From Amycolatopsis thermoflava N1165 (lineage in GTDB: Bacteria > Actinomycetota > Actinomycetes > Mycobacteriales > Pseudonocardiaceae), in the NCBI RefSeq assembly GCF_000473265.1, contig NZ_KI421511.1, forward strand, positions 62,001 to 126,000: a stretch of DNA of 64,000 bases. Reading direction: 5' to 3'. The notes under the pieces are model-generated. The model did not search any database, was not told where the DNA came from, and worked only from the letters and a program-made list of their open reading frames with translations. Every line of letters begins with the position of its first letter. The first letter of the stretch is position 1. Positions 25,505 to 33,001 of this stretch are shown here, piece after piece. A program made the translations under genes and the position numbers.

Positions 25505-25716
25505 CCGAACGGACCGCGATGCTGCACGGCGACACCGTGTACCGCATCCACTGGAAACTGGGCACCGATCTCCTCATCGGCGTCTGCCACTGCGGCGCCG
25601 AGCACGAGTCGGAGGACCCGGTCGAGCTGTGGGAGTGGCTGCTGGCCCATCCCGACGGCCACGACGACCCGGCGCCCGCCGGTGACCCGGTGCTCGCCGG
25701 AGCGGGGAGTGCGTGA
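25501..25716 (+). CDS. Small unknown protein inside the Rieske operon
   Basis: 71-aa acidic protein: RIHWKLGTDLLIGVCHCGAEHESEDPVELWEWLLAHPDGH, then a Pro/Ala-rich tail. The CHCGAEHE segment offers two Cys and two His for a metal site. No family name is known to me. The ATG overlaps the oxygenase stop and its end overlaps the reductase start, so it is translated between the two catalytic subunits. It could be an assembly or electron-transfer accessory (inference). Confidence 0.65.
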   Translation: MTERTAMLHGDTVYRIHWKLGTDLLIGVCHCGAEHESEDPVELWEWLLAHPDGHDDPAPAGDPVLAGAGSA

Positions 25717-26678
25717 TGACGGCGGTGCTGACCGAAGTGGAACTCGACGTTCTCCTGGAGCGCAAGGAAGAACTCGCCGCGGGCGTGGTGCGGCTGACCC
25801 TGCGGCACCCCGCCGGCGAGCCGCTGCCGGAGTGGGAGCCGGGGGCGCACCTGGACCTCGTGCTCGGCGAGGGGCTGGTGCGGCAGTACTCGCTGTGCGG
25901 CGATCCGGCGGACCGGAGCGTGCTGCAGGTCGCGGTGCTGCGCGAGCCGGACGGGCGCGGCGGATCGGCCTGGGTGCACGACCGTCTGTCCACAGGGGAC
26001 ACCGTGCGGATCCGCGGGCCGCGCAACCACTTCCGGCTCGTGGACTCGCCGCGGTACCTGTTCGTCGCGGGCGGGATCGGGATCACGCCCATCGTGCCGA
26101 TGATCGCGCGGGCCGAGGCGTCCGGCGCGGACTGGCGGCTGGTGTACGGCGGGCGGTCGCGGGCGTCGATGGCGTTCCGCGAGGAGCTGGTGGCGCGCTA
26201 CGGCGACCGGGTGGAGATCCGGCCGCAGGACGAGACCGGGCTGCTGGACCTGGACGAGTTGCTGGGCGCACCGCACGACGGCGTGGCGGTGTACTGCTGC
26301 GGGCCGGAGCCGTTGCTGGCGGCGGTCGAGCAGCGCTGCGCCGCGTGGCCACCGGGCTCGCTGCACGTGGAGCGGTTCTCCCCGAAGGCGGGCGCGGACG
26401 CGGGGGAGCGGACGACGTTCGAGGTGGAGCTCGCGGCGTCCGGCCGGACCGTGACCGTGCCCCCGGACAAGTCGATCCTGGCCGCGGTCGAGGAAGCCGG
26501 GGTGAGCGTGCTGTCGTCGTGCCAGGAGGGCACCTGCGGGACGTGCGAGACGCCGGTGCTCGACGGCGTGCCGGACCACCGGGACTCGCTGCTCACGGAC
26601 GCCGAGCGCGCGGCGAACGACACGATGATGATCTGCGTGTCGCGCTCGTGCGGGCCGCGGCTCGTGCTGGATCTGTAG
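25716..26678 (+). CDS. Ferredoxin-type oxygenase reductase (VanB-like)
   Basis: 320-aa reductase of class IA order: FMN-binding barrel (VRQYSLCGDP), NAD-binding domain (FVAGGIGITPIVPMI, CCGPEPLLAAV) and C-terminal plant-type ferredoxin with ligands SSCQEGTCGTCETPVL and MICVSRS. It transfers electrons from NAD(P)H to the Rieske oxygenase. GGGGAG six bases upstream favours ATG 25716; GTG 25713 is in frame and overlaps the previous stop. Confidence 0.92.
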   Translation: MTAVLTEVELDVLLERKEELAAGVVRLTLRHPAGEPLPEWEPGAHLDLVLGEGLVRQYSLCGDPADRSVLQVAVLREPDGRGGSAWVHDRLSTGDTVRIRGPRNHFRLVDSPRYLFVAGGIGITPIVPMIARAEASGADWRLVYGGRSRASMAFREELVARYGDRVEIRPQDETGLLDLDELLGAPHDGVAVYCCGPEPLLAAVEQRCAAWPPGSLHVERFSPKAGADAGERTTFEVELAASGRTVTVPPDKSILAAVEEAGVSVLSSCQEGTCGTCETPVLDGVPDHRDSLLTDAERAANDTMMICVSRSCGPRLVLDL

Positions 26679-26702
26679 GCCGGCGCGGGGCAGGATGATC
26701 GG

Positions 26703-27488
26703 ATGGACGGCGAAGTCCGGACGGTGACCGGCAAGGTGCTCGCGCTGCTCGGCGCGTTCACCCCGGAATGCCCCGAGCTGACCCTGTCGGAGCTGGCGCG
26801 CCGGGCGGGGCTGTCGCTGGCGACCGCGCACCGGCGGGTCGCGGAACTGGTCGCGTGGGGCGCGCTGGAGCGCGGCGCGGACGGCCGGTACCGCGTCGGG
26901 TTGCGGTTGTGGGAGGTCGCTTCGCTGGCGCCGCGCGGGCTGGCCCTGCGTGAGGCGGCGATGCCGTTCCTGGAGGACCTGTACGAGGTCACGCACGAGA
27001 ACGTGCAGCTCGCCGTGCGGGAGGGCCTGGAACTCGTGTTCGTGGAACGGATTTCCGGCCGCAAGGCGGTTCCGGTGTGGACGCGGGTGGGCGGCCGGTT
27101 CGCCCTGCACGCGACGGGCGTCGGGCTGGCACTGCTCGCGCACGCGCCGGCGGAGGTGCAGGAGGAGGTGCTGGCCGCGCCGTTGCAGGCGTACACGCCG
27201 AAGACGGTGACGAGCCCGGCCCGGCTGCGCGAGATGCTCGCCGCGGTGCGCCAGACCGGCTACGCCGTCAGCGACGGCCAGGTGACCACGGACGCGGTCT
27301 CGGTGGCGGCGCCCGTGCGGGACGGTTCGGGTGTGGTGGTCGCGGCCGTGTCGCTGGTGGTGCATGCCGATGGTGCGCAGCCGGCTGCGTTGGCGCCGTT
27401 GGTGCAGGCGGCGGCGCGGGGCATTGGCCGGGCGTGTGGTTCCCCTGGTGGGGCGCGGGTGTTTCCGCGGGAGCCGATTGCCCGGTGA
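26703..27488 (+). CDS. IclR-family transcriptional regulator
   Basis: 261-aa regulator. The winged helix is LTLSELARRAGLSLATAHRRVAELVAWGALER and the effector domain runs from about residue 80 (ENVQLAVREGLELVFVERISG ... FALHATGVGLALLAHAP ... GYAVSDGQVTTDAVSVAAPVRDGSG). It follows the Rieske reductase by 24 bp and is probably the pathway regulator. Its last ~60 codons (GSGVVVAAVSLVVHADG onward) recur, diverged, immediately downstream of the stop. Confidence 0.9.
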   Translation: MDGEVRTVTGKVLALLGAFTPECPELTLSELARRAGLSLATAHRRVAELVAWGALERGADGRYRVGLRLWEVASLAPRGLALREAAMPFLEDLYEVTHENVQLAVREGLELVFVERISGRKAVPVWTRVGGRFALHATGVGLALLAHAPAEVQEEVLAAPLQAYTPKTVTSPARLREMLAAVRQTGYAVSDGQVTTDAVSVAAPVRDGSGVVVAAVSLVVHADGAQPAALAPLVQAAARGIGRACGSPGGARVFPREPIAR

Positions 27489-27526
27489 GTGCGCGCCGCG
27501 CTTGTGTTGGCCGGTGGGGTATTGCC

Positions 27527-27709
27527 GCGCGCGTGTGGGGTGGTTCGGGTGCGGTGGTCGCGGCCGTGTCGTTGGTGGCGCACGCGGATGGTGTCCAGCC
27601 GGCTGCGTTGGCGCCGTTGGTGCAGGCGGCGGCGCGGGGGATTGGCCGGGCGTGTGGTTCCCCTGGCGGGTGCGGGTGTTCCCCCAGCAGCCGTGTGCCC
27701 GGGGAGCCC
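27527..27709. repeat. Diverged duplicate of the IclR gene 3' end, in the gap 27489-27833
   Basis: The segment repeats 27309-27488 at an offset of 218 bp, close to 90% identity by eye. One continuous 40-bp stretch (…GCTGCGTTGGCGCCGTTGG…) is unchanged. Read in the matching frame it gives GSGAVVAAVSLVAHADG, against GSGVVVAAVSLVVHADG in the gene. The 218-bp offset puts it out of frame with the gene, and it lacks a start, so it is not a coding extension. A small hairpin GGCCA/TGGCC (27778-27789) is the only other feature before the convergent hydrolase. Confidence 0.85.
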
Positions 27710-27833
27710 TCCCCACCCGGCGGACCGAATCTCAGCCTGGAACCGCGATCGTCCCCTGGGCGCCACCCACATGTCCCGGCCACCTGGCCGTGAGTGACCC
27801 GCGCACGGTCCAAATCACCGCGGCAGGTGCACC

Positions 27834-28457
27834 TCAGCTCGTCAGCAGCTTGCGCACCTCCGCGATCTCGTCGTCGTTCACCAGGTGCTCGCGGTCCTCG
27901 TACACGCGCATCGTCACCGCGGCTCCCATCCGCTCCAGCAGCCTCGCCGTGGCCTCCGCTCGCTCCAGCGGCACCCACTCGTCGTAGCGGCTCGTGCCGG
28001 CGAACACCGGCGTGCCCGCCAGCGACCCCGATGGCGCGCGCTCGTCCGGCCCCAGGTACCCGCCGGTCAGCAGCGCCGCCCCGGCGTACCGCCGCGGCGA
28101 GCGCACCAGCAGTTCCGACAACAGGCACGCCCCCTGCGAGAACCCGACCAGGAACACGTCCTCCGCCGCGATCCCGGCCTCGGCGATGCGCGCCAGGAAT
28201 GCCGCCATCGCGTCCAGCGCGTGGTCCGCCCACGGCTGGTTCGCCGCGAGCGGCTGCATGAACCCCGCCGGGTACCACGTCTGCCCCGCGGCCCGGGGCA
28301 GCACGTACGCGATGTCCGGCACCGCGACCCGGTCGAGGATCGCGAGCATGTAGTCCGGCGTCTGACCTCGCCCGTGCACGACGAGCGCGGCGCGCCGGGC
28401 CCGGTCCAGGGGCGCGCCGGCGAAGACCGGGTCCGGTTCCAGGTGCGGGTTGCTCAC
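27834..28457 (-). CDS. Alpha/beta hydrolase (carboxylesterase/phospholipase type)
   Basis: About 207 aa. LVVHGRGQTPDYML carries the oxyanion-side motif, the nucleophile is the Ser of GFSQGACL, the acid the Asp in SRYDEWVPLE and the base the His in DREHLVNDD. This is the dienelactone hydrolase/carboxylesterase-2 layout and a normal length. The start is GTG 28457 (VSNPHLEPD); a TTG at 28487 is the only further upstream option. It is divergent from the PEP-mutase-like gene across 52 bp. Substrate unknown. Confidence 0.85.
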   Translation of the reverse strand: MSNPHLEPDPVFAGAPLDRARRAALVVHGRGQTPDYMLAILDRVAVPDIAYVLPRAAGQTWYPAGFMQPLAANQPWADHALDAMAAFLARIAEAGIAAEDVFLVGFSQGACLLSELLVRSPRRYAGAALLTGGYLGPDERAPSGSLAGTPVFAGTSRYDEWVPLERAEATARLLERMGAAVTMRVYEDREHLVNDDEIAEVRKLLTS

Positions 28458-28509
28458 GGAACGGATCGTATCGGCCACGACCGACAATTCCCGGCGTTAG
28501 CGTTCCGGC

Positions 28510-29307
28510 ATGAGCTTCGCCGAGTTGCACCGGACCGGGAAACCCCTGCTGCTGCCCAACGCCTGGGACTACGCGTCCGCGGCCGTCCTCGTCGCCGAAG
28601 GCTTCGCGGCCATCGGCACCACGAGCCTGGGCGTCGCCGCCGCGGCCGGCCTGCCCGACGGGACCGGGGCGACCAAGGACGAGACCGTCGCCCTCGCCCG
28701 CAGGCTGACCCGGCTGCCCTGCTACGTCACCGTCGACATCGAAGGCGGCTTCTCGGACGACCCCGGCGAGGTCGCCGCCCTGGGCGCGGAACTCGCCGCG
28801 CTCGGCGTGGCCGGGGTGAACATCGAGGACGGCCGGGACGGCGGGCGCCTCGCCGAGCCCGCGCACCAGCAGCGACTGATCAGCGCGCTCAAGGACGCCG
28901 CGCCCGGCCTGTTCGTCAACGCCCGCACCGACACGCACTGGCTCGGCACCGGCGACGACCCCGTGGCCCGGGTCCGCGCCTACCGCGACGTCGGGGCCGA
29001 CGGGGTGTTCGTGCCCGGGCTGACGGACGAGACGACGATCGCCGCGGTCGTCGCGGCGGTCGACGTCCCGGTGAACGTCCTGGCCGGCCCGCCCCTGCGG
29101 CGGCTCGCCGAGCTCGGCGTCCGGCGCGTCAGCTGCGGGTCGCTGTTGTTCCGGGCCGCGCTGCAGGCCGTGGTCCGCACGGTCGGCGCGATCACGGCGG
29201 GCGGCGCCATCCCGCCTGTCCCGTCCTATGCGGACGTGCAGGCGCTCAGCTCGCCCGGAACAGCCGCCGCACCACGGTCGCCAGGATCGCCAGCAGCGCC
29301 ACGGTGA
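28510..29307 (+). CDS. Isocitrate lyase/PEP mutase superfamily protein
   Basis: 265-aa TIM-barrel enzyme: LLLPNAWDYASAAVLVAEGFAAIGTTS, the metal/enolate segment VTVDIEGGFSDDPGEVAAL, VNIEDGRDGG and VNARTDTHWLG. The isocitrate-lyase KKCGH catalytic loop is absent. The protein therefore belongs to the short PEP mutase/phosphonomutase-like clade (2-methylisocitrate-lyase-like or oxaloacetate decarboxylase-like); the exact reaction is unclear. Its last 62 bp overlap antisense with the end of the convergent MFS gene. Confidence 0.85.
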   Translation: MSFAELHRTGKPLLLPNAWDYASAAVLVAEGFAAIGTTSLGVAAAAGLPDGTGATKDETVALARRLTRLPCYVTVDIEGGFSDDPGEVAALGAELAALGVAGVNIEDGRDGGRLAEPAHQQRLISALKDAAPGLFVNARTDTHWLGTGDDPVARVRAYRDVGADGVFVPGLTDETTIAAVVAAVDVPVNVLAGPPLRRLAELGVRRVSCGSLLFRAALQAVVRTVGAITAGGAIPPVPSYADVQALSSPGTAAAPRSPGSPAAPR

Positions 29308-30478
29308 ACCCGGCCAGCGCGATCCGCACGTCCACCGCCTGGGTGGCCACCCCGAGCGCGAGCACCGGCACCGCGAGTCCGGCGTAGGCGGCCAGGAACA
29401 GCCCGGACAGCGCCTCGCCACGGCTCTCCGCCGGGGCCAGGCCGAGCACGATCCCGACGCTGGCCTTGAACCCGGCGCCCGCTCCGGCGCCGGCGAGCAC
29501 CGCGCCGAGCAGGAACAACGCGAGGCTCGGCAGCCACACCGCGACCGTCACCAGCACCAGGCCCGCCGTCAGCAGGCCGAGCCCGGTGGCGAGCAACCGC
29601 CGCAGCGCCGTCCGCGCCAGCACGATCTGCGCCACCGCCGCGGACCCGAACACCGCGAACACGCTCGCCCCGGCCAGCGCGTGCGAGTGCTGGTGCAGGG
29701 TGTTCGCCAGGAACCCCGGCGCGAGCGAGGTGAACATGCCGAACACGGCGAACTCGGCGAGCGCGGCCGCCCCCGCGGCCAGGTAGCGGGCGCGGGCGTG
29801 CGGCGGCACCGAGACCCGCTGCGGGTGGTAGCGCACGCGCGTGGCGGTCACCGTCTCCGGCGCCAGCGTCACCGCGAGCGCGCCGATCAGCATCAGCACC
29901 TGGAACACCAGGTACGGCACGTGCAGCGGGTCGCCGGCGTACTCGGCCAGCAGCCCGGCGACGAGCGGGCCGAGCCCGATGCCGCCGAGGTTCGCCGCGG
30001 TCGCCACGACGTCCGCCCGGGTCCGCGAAGCGCCCGGCCGCGCCGCCAGGTGCAGTTCGGTCAGGTGCGCGGTGGCGGTCGCGGTGAGCAGGCCGATGCT
30101 GATGCCGGACAGGAACCGCGCGGCGAGCAGCGCGGGCACTGCCGACCAGGCCAGGAACACGATCCCGGCGAGCACGTTGACCAGCACGGCTGGCACCAGC
30201 ACCCGGCGCCTGCCCACCCAGTCGGACACGTGCCCGGCGACGAACAGGCTGGCGATCACGCCCAGCGCGTACGCGGCGAAGACGAGGGTGACGGTGAACG
30301 GGCCGAACCCGTCCTTGGCCTGGTAGAGCACGTAGAGCGGGGCCGGGGCGGCGGAGAACCCCATGGTCACCGCGAAGGTGTAGGCGACGAGCCAGAAGCC
30401 CGCGCCGTGACGGCGGGACGTGGTGCGCGGGGGAAGGGCCTCGATGATCACGACCCCAGAGTGCGCCCGTTTGCTCAT
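29246..30478 (-). CDS. MFS transporter (12 TM)
   Basis: About 410 aa, twelve hydrophobic segments from GFWLVAYTFAVTMGF. Motif A-like VAGHVSDWVGRRRVLVP follows TM2. It is an exporter-type MFS member with no substrate signature. ATG 30476-30478 was chosen; an in-frame TTG lies three codons upstream. It is divergent from a LysR gene and shares a LysR-type box with it, so is probably its target. The 3' 62 bp overlap the convergent PEP-mutase-like gene. Confidence 0.87.
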   Translation of the reverse strand: MSKRAHSGVVIIEALPPRTTSRRHGAGFWLVAYTFAVTMGFSAAPAPLYVLYQAKDGFGPFTVTLVFAAYALGVIASLFVAGHVSDWVGRRRVLVPAVLVNVLAGIVFLAWSAVPALLAARFLSGISIGLLTATATAHLTELHLAARPGASRTRADVVATAANLGGIGLGPLVAGLLAEYAGDPLHVPYLVFQVLMLIGALAVTLAPETVTATRVRYHPQRVSVPPHARARYLAAGAAALAEFAVFGMFTSLAPGFLANTLHQHSHALAGASVFAVFGSAAVAQIVLARTALRRLLATGLGLLTAGLVLVTVAVWLPSLALFLLGAVLAGAGAGAGFKASVGIVLGLAPAESRGEALSGLFLAAYAGLAVPVLALGVATQAVDVRIALAGFTVALLAILATVVRRLFRAS

Positions 30479-30506
30479 CTCGTCCAACGAATGTTTTCGC
30501 TGACAG

Positions 30507-30525
30507 CTATCGCAGTGTTAGATAG
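30507..30525. promoter_or_regulatory. LysR-type box (ATC-N9-GAT) between MFS and lysR-like genes
   Basis: CTATC at 30507-30511 and GATAG at 30521-30525 are perfect inverted 5-mers separated by 9 bp, matching the classical LysR-regulator core. The site ends five bases before the GTG start of the lysR-like gene, where binding would give autorepression while influencing the divergent MFS promoter. Confidence 0.7.
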
Positions 30526-30530
30526 GCAGT

Positions 30531-31424
30531 GTGGAACTGCGTCAGCTGTCGTACTTCGTGGCGGTCGCCGAGGAACTGAGCTTCACGCGCGCGTCGCAGC
30601 GGTTGCGGGTCGTGCAGTCGGCGGTGTCGACGGCGATCCGGGCGCTGGAACGGGAGGTCGGGGCCGAGCTGTTCGACCGGGACAGCCGCCGGGTCGCGCT
30701 GACGGCCGCCGGCGCCGCGATGCTGCCCGAGGCGCGAACCGCACTGGCCGCGGCCCGCGCGGCGGCGCAGGCCGCGGCGGGAGCGAGCGGCGAGGTGCGC
30801 GGTGCGGTCACCATGGGCACGCTCCTGTCGACCGGGCGCGTCAACGTGCCGCGGCTGTTGGGCCGGTTCTCGCGACGGCACCCGCACGCGGCCGTGCGGT
30901 TGCAGTACTCGCCGTCGGGCTCGGCGGGACACGTGCGGGCGGTGCTCGACGGGCGGATGGACCTGGCGCTGGCGTCCCTGGCGGGCAAGGTGCCGGCCGG
31001 GCTGGCGCACGAGATCGTCACGGAGGAGGACCTGAGCCTGCTGGCCGCGCCGGACCACCCGCTGGCGAGCCGCAGCGGGGCGACGCTCGCCGAGCTGGCG
31101 GAGGAGTCCTTCGTGGACTTCCCGGTGGGGTGGGGGAACCGGACGCTGGTGGACCGCGCCTTCGCCGGGGCCGGGCTGAGCAGGCAGGTGCCGCTGGAGG
31201 TGTCGGACTACGGCACCGCGCGGGCCCTGATCTGCCAGGGGCTCGGGATCGGTTTCCTGCCCTCGGGCGCGGCGGGGAACATGGCGGGCGTGGTGCCGGT
31301 GCCGCTGGCCGAGCCGCTGCGCTGGTCGGTGTCGCTGATCCACGCGACGGCGCGGCCGCTGTCTCCCGCGGCGGCGGCTTTGCTGCGGGAGGTGCACGCG
31401 GAGCTGGGGGCCGAGGTGTCGTGA
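30531..31424 (+). CDS. LysR-family transcriptional regulator
   Basis: 297-aa protein of standard LysR length. N-terminal helix-turn-helix LSFTRASQRLRVVQSAVSTAIRALEREVG, then an effector domain starting GAVTMGTLLSTG with LAGKVPAGLAHEIV and GLGIGFLPSGAAGN. The start is GTG 30531. It is divergent from, and probably controls, the MFS transporter gene. The final ~45 codons (around VPLAEPLRWSVSLIHATARPLSP) are found again as two decayed copies downstream. Confidence 0.9.
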   Translation: MELRQLSYFVAVAEELSFTRASQRLRVVQSAVSTAIRALEREVGAELFDRDSRRVALTAAGAAMLPEARTALAAARAAAQAAAGASGEVRGAVTMGTLLSTGRVNVPRLLGRFSRRHPHAAVRLQYSPSGSAGHVRAVLDGRMDLALASLAGKVPAGLAHEIVTEEDLSLLAAPDHPLASRSGATLAELAEESFVDFPVGWGNRTLVDRAFAGAGLSRQVPLEVSDYGTARALICQGLGIGFLPSGAAGNMAGVVPVPLAEPLRWSVSLIHATARPLSPAAAALLREVHAELGAEVS

Positions 31425-31775
31425 CTCCTGGCGGCCGGGGTGGTCGCGGGGCTTCTGCGGCTGGGTGGCCGCCGCGCACGGGCCCGGGGAATCTACACGT
31501 CGGCGCGGGGGCTCCAGGTTTCCTGCTGTACCCGTGGGGGTTTCGACGGTGTCGGCGCCGCCGGCCGAGCGGCTGTCGCTGATTCACTCGACGTGGCGAC
31601 TGTCTCCTGCGGCGGCGGCCTGCTGCGGGAGGTGCACGCGGCCTTCAGACTCCGCGGGCTCCAGGGTTTCGCGCTGTCCGCGCGGTGGTTTCGACCGTGC
31701 TGGCCGAGCCGCTGCGCTGGCCGCTGTCGCTGATCCACGCGACATCGCGGCCATTGTCCCCGCTGAGCTGGGGAC
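31425..31775. repeat. Two decayed copies of the LysR gene 3' end
   Basis: This gap before the convergent MarR-like gene holds two related segments. Copy 1 (about 31500-31650) has a GGGCTCCAGGTTTCC entry, GGCCGAGCGGCTGTCGCTGATTC, then TGTCTCCTGCGGCGGCGGCC and GCTGCGGGAGGTGCACGCGG. Copy 2 (about 31660-31775) has a GGCTCCAGGGTTTCG entry, then CTGGCCGAGCCGCTGCGCTGG and TGTCGCTGATCCACGCGAC. Both derive from 31240-31410 of the LysR gene, with internal deletions. No open frame with a start and family similarity survives. Confidence 0.82.
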
Positions 31776-32150
31776 CTACCGTGCAGCCTCCAGGTTGCCC
31801 GCCATCGTCGCCAATGCCCGGACGGTCTCGGCGTACTGGTCCTTCGTCAGCCCGGCGACGGACAGTTCGCGGAAGCGCCGCACCCGCTCGGCGATCTCGC
31901 CCCTCGCCGCGCGGCCCTCGTCGGTGAGCGCGCCGTCCGCGGTGATCCAGCCGCGGGCCACCAGGTCGGCTCGTGCCTCCGCGGCGCCGTCGAACACCTC
32001 GAGCGCGTCCGCGCCATGCCGTGAGGTGTTGAGAGCTTGCCAGTGACGGCGCGTGAGGCCGCGGTCGGCGAGCACCCGCGTGAGGCCGTCCTCCAGCAGG
32101 TTGTCCACGTGCTTGAGCCAGAAACCGATCGGCTTGTCGAGCGGGTCCAC
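31776..32150 (-). CDS. MarR-like winged-helix protein
   Basis: 124-aa MarR-like protein: PIGFWLKHVDNLLEDGLTRVLADRGLTRRHWQALNTS, then GWITADGALTDEGRAARGEIAERV and a C-terminal helix (KDQYAETVRALATMAGNLEAAR). A full recognition helix is less clear than in classical MarR. GTG 32148-32150 is preferred because AGGAG lies five bases upstream; an ATG at 32174 would add MSYYIGVV. It is divergent from a second MarR gene with an AT-rich site between them. Confidence 0.75.
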   Translation of the reverse strand: MDPLDKPIGFWLKHVDNLLEDGLTRVLADRGLTRRHWQALNTSRHGADALEVFDGAAEARADLVARGWITADGALTDEGRAARGEIAERVRRFRELSVAGLTKDQYAETVRALATMAGNLEAAR

Positions 32151-32160
32151 GACAACTCCT

Positions 32161-32174
32161 ATGTAATATGACAT
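32161..32174. promoter_or_regulatory. AT-rich imperfect palindrome between divergent MarR genes
   Basis: ATGT-N6-ACAT at 32161-32174 is the only AT-rich stretch of the 56-bp intergenic space and lies where both promoters must be. The size fits a MarR-type operator. The symmetry is short, so this is tentative. Confidence 0.45.
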
Positions 32175-32206
32175 GTAGTTGTCTTCGAGTATGGATGAGG
32201 ACGGGC

Positions 32207-32659
32207 ATGGACCGCAACGCCGATTCGATCGCCCGCGCGCTGGCCACTCTGCGCCGGGCGCAGTCACGGCGCGCACTGGGCCGGTTGTCGCGTGAGCGGG
32301 GGAGGACGAGCCCGGTGCCGGACGCCGTGTACGAGCTGCTGGACATCGTCGCGGCGGCCGGGCGCGCGCCGACGGTCACCGAGGCCGCCGCCGCGCTCGG
32401 GATCGACCAGCCCCGGGCGAGCCGCTTGACCGCGCAAGCTCTGGAAGCGGGACTGGTGCGCCGGCGCGCCGATCAGGCCGACGGCCGCCGATCACTGCTG
32501 GAACCCACGGCCCAGGGCCGTCGGGCGATCGAGGAGATCCAGGCGTTCCGTGCCAGGGTGGTGGCCGAGGTGACGGCCGGGTGGGATCGGGACGACCGGG
32601 CGGCGCTCGCGAAGCTGCTGGCCCGGTTCACGGAGGACTTCAGCGCGCTGGTGCGCTGA
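32207..32659 (+). CDS. MarR-family transcriptional regulator
   Basis: 150-aa protein with the MarR winged helix: PTVTEAAAALGIDQPRASRLTAQALEAGLVRRRADQADGRRSLLEPTAQGRRAIEEI. The ADQADGRR wing carries the family's DxRxx-type basic tip. ATG 32207 follows a GAGGAC ribosome site; an in-frame ATG at 32195 would add four residues. It probably autoregulates and controls the divergent MarR-like gene. Confidence 0.87.
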   Translation: MDRNADSIARALATLRRAQSRRALGRLSRERGRTSPVPDAVYELLDIVAAAGRAPTVTEAAAALGIDQPRASRLTAQALEAGLVRRRADQADGRRSLLEPTAQGRRAIEEIQAFRARVVAEVTAGWDRDDRAALAKLLARFTEDFSALVR

Positions 32660-32668
32660 CCGCGATCT

Positions 32669-32944
32669 TCAGGCGGCGTGCGCCCGCTGCGCGCGCAGCG
32701 CGGCGAGCCCGGCCTCGGTGGGCACGACGGGCACATCCTCGACTCCCGAGCCGGACGGCGCGGAGATCAGCTTGCGCCAGCGGAGCCGGTCGAGCGCCTC
32801 GCACTCCCACGGCGGGACGCGCCCGGCCGCGGCGCCGTCGGGGCCGGCCCACATGTAGCACGTGGGCGCTCCCCACAAGCCGTTGTGGAACAGGATGAGC
32901 CCGGCGGCCGTGTCGGCCAGGGCTTGCATATCTTGCGCGGTCAT
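32669..32944 (-). CDS. Hypothetical 91-aa protein
   Basis: Small soluble protein, MTAQDMQALADTAAGLIL then FHNGLWGAPTCYMWAGPDG and LDRLRWRKLISAPSGSG. It ends in an Ala-rich helix (AGLAALRAQRAHAA). Aromatic residues are frequent, but no catalytic or binding motif is recognised. It converges on the MarR gene with a 9-bp gap. Codon use fits a real gene; no ribosome site is evident before ATG 32944, so the start is uncertain. Confidence 0.6.
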   Translation of the reverse strand: MTAQDMQALADTAAGLILFHNGLWGAPTCYMWAGPDGAAAGRVPPWECEALDRLRWRKLISAPSGSGVEDVPVVPTEAGLAALRAQRAHAA

Positions 32945-33001
32945 ACCACAAAGGGTGCCCCTCGGCGAGACGAGCACACATCAGCCGAACCACCGAGTCG
33001 G

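Noticed and set aside
27489-27793. Continuation of the IclR gene through the downstream duplicate
   Set aside because: The gene has a clear TGA at 27486-27488 and the duplicate is in another frame. The frame that does read it starts far upstream as an antisense-like shadow.
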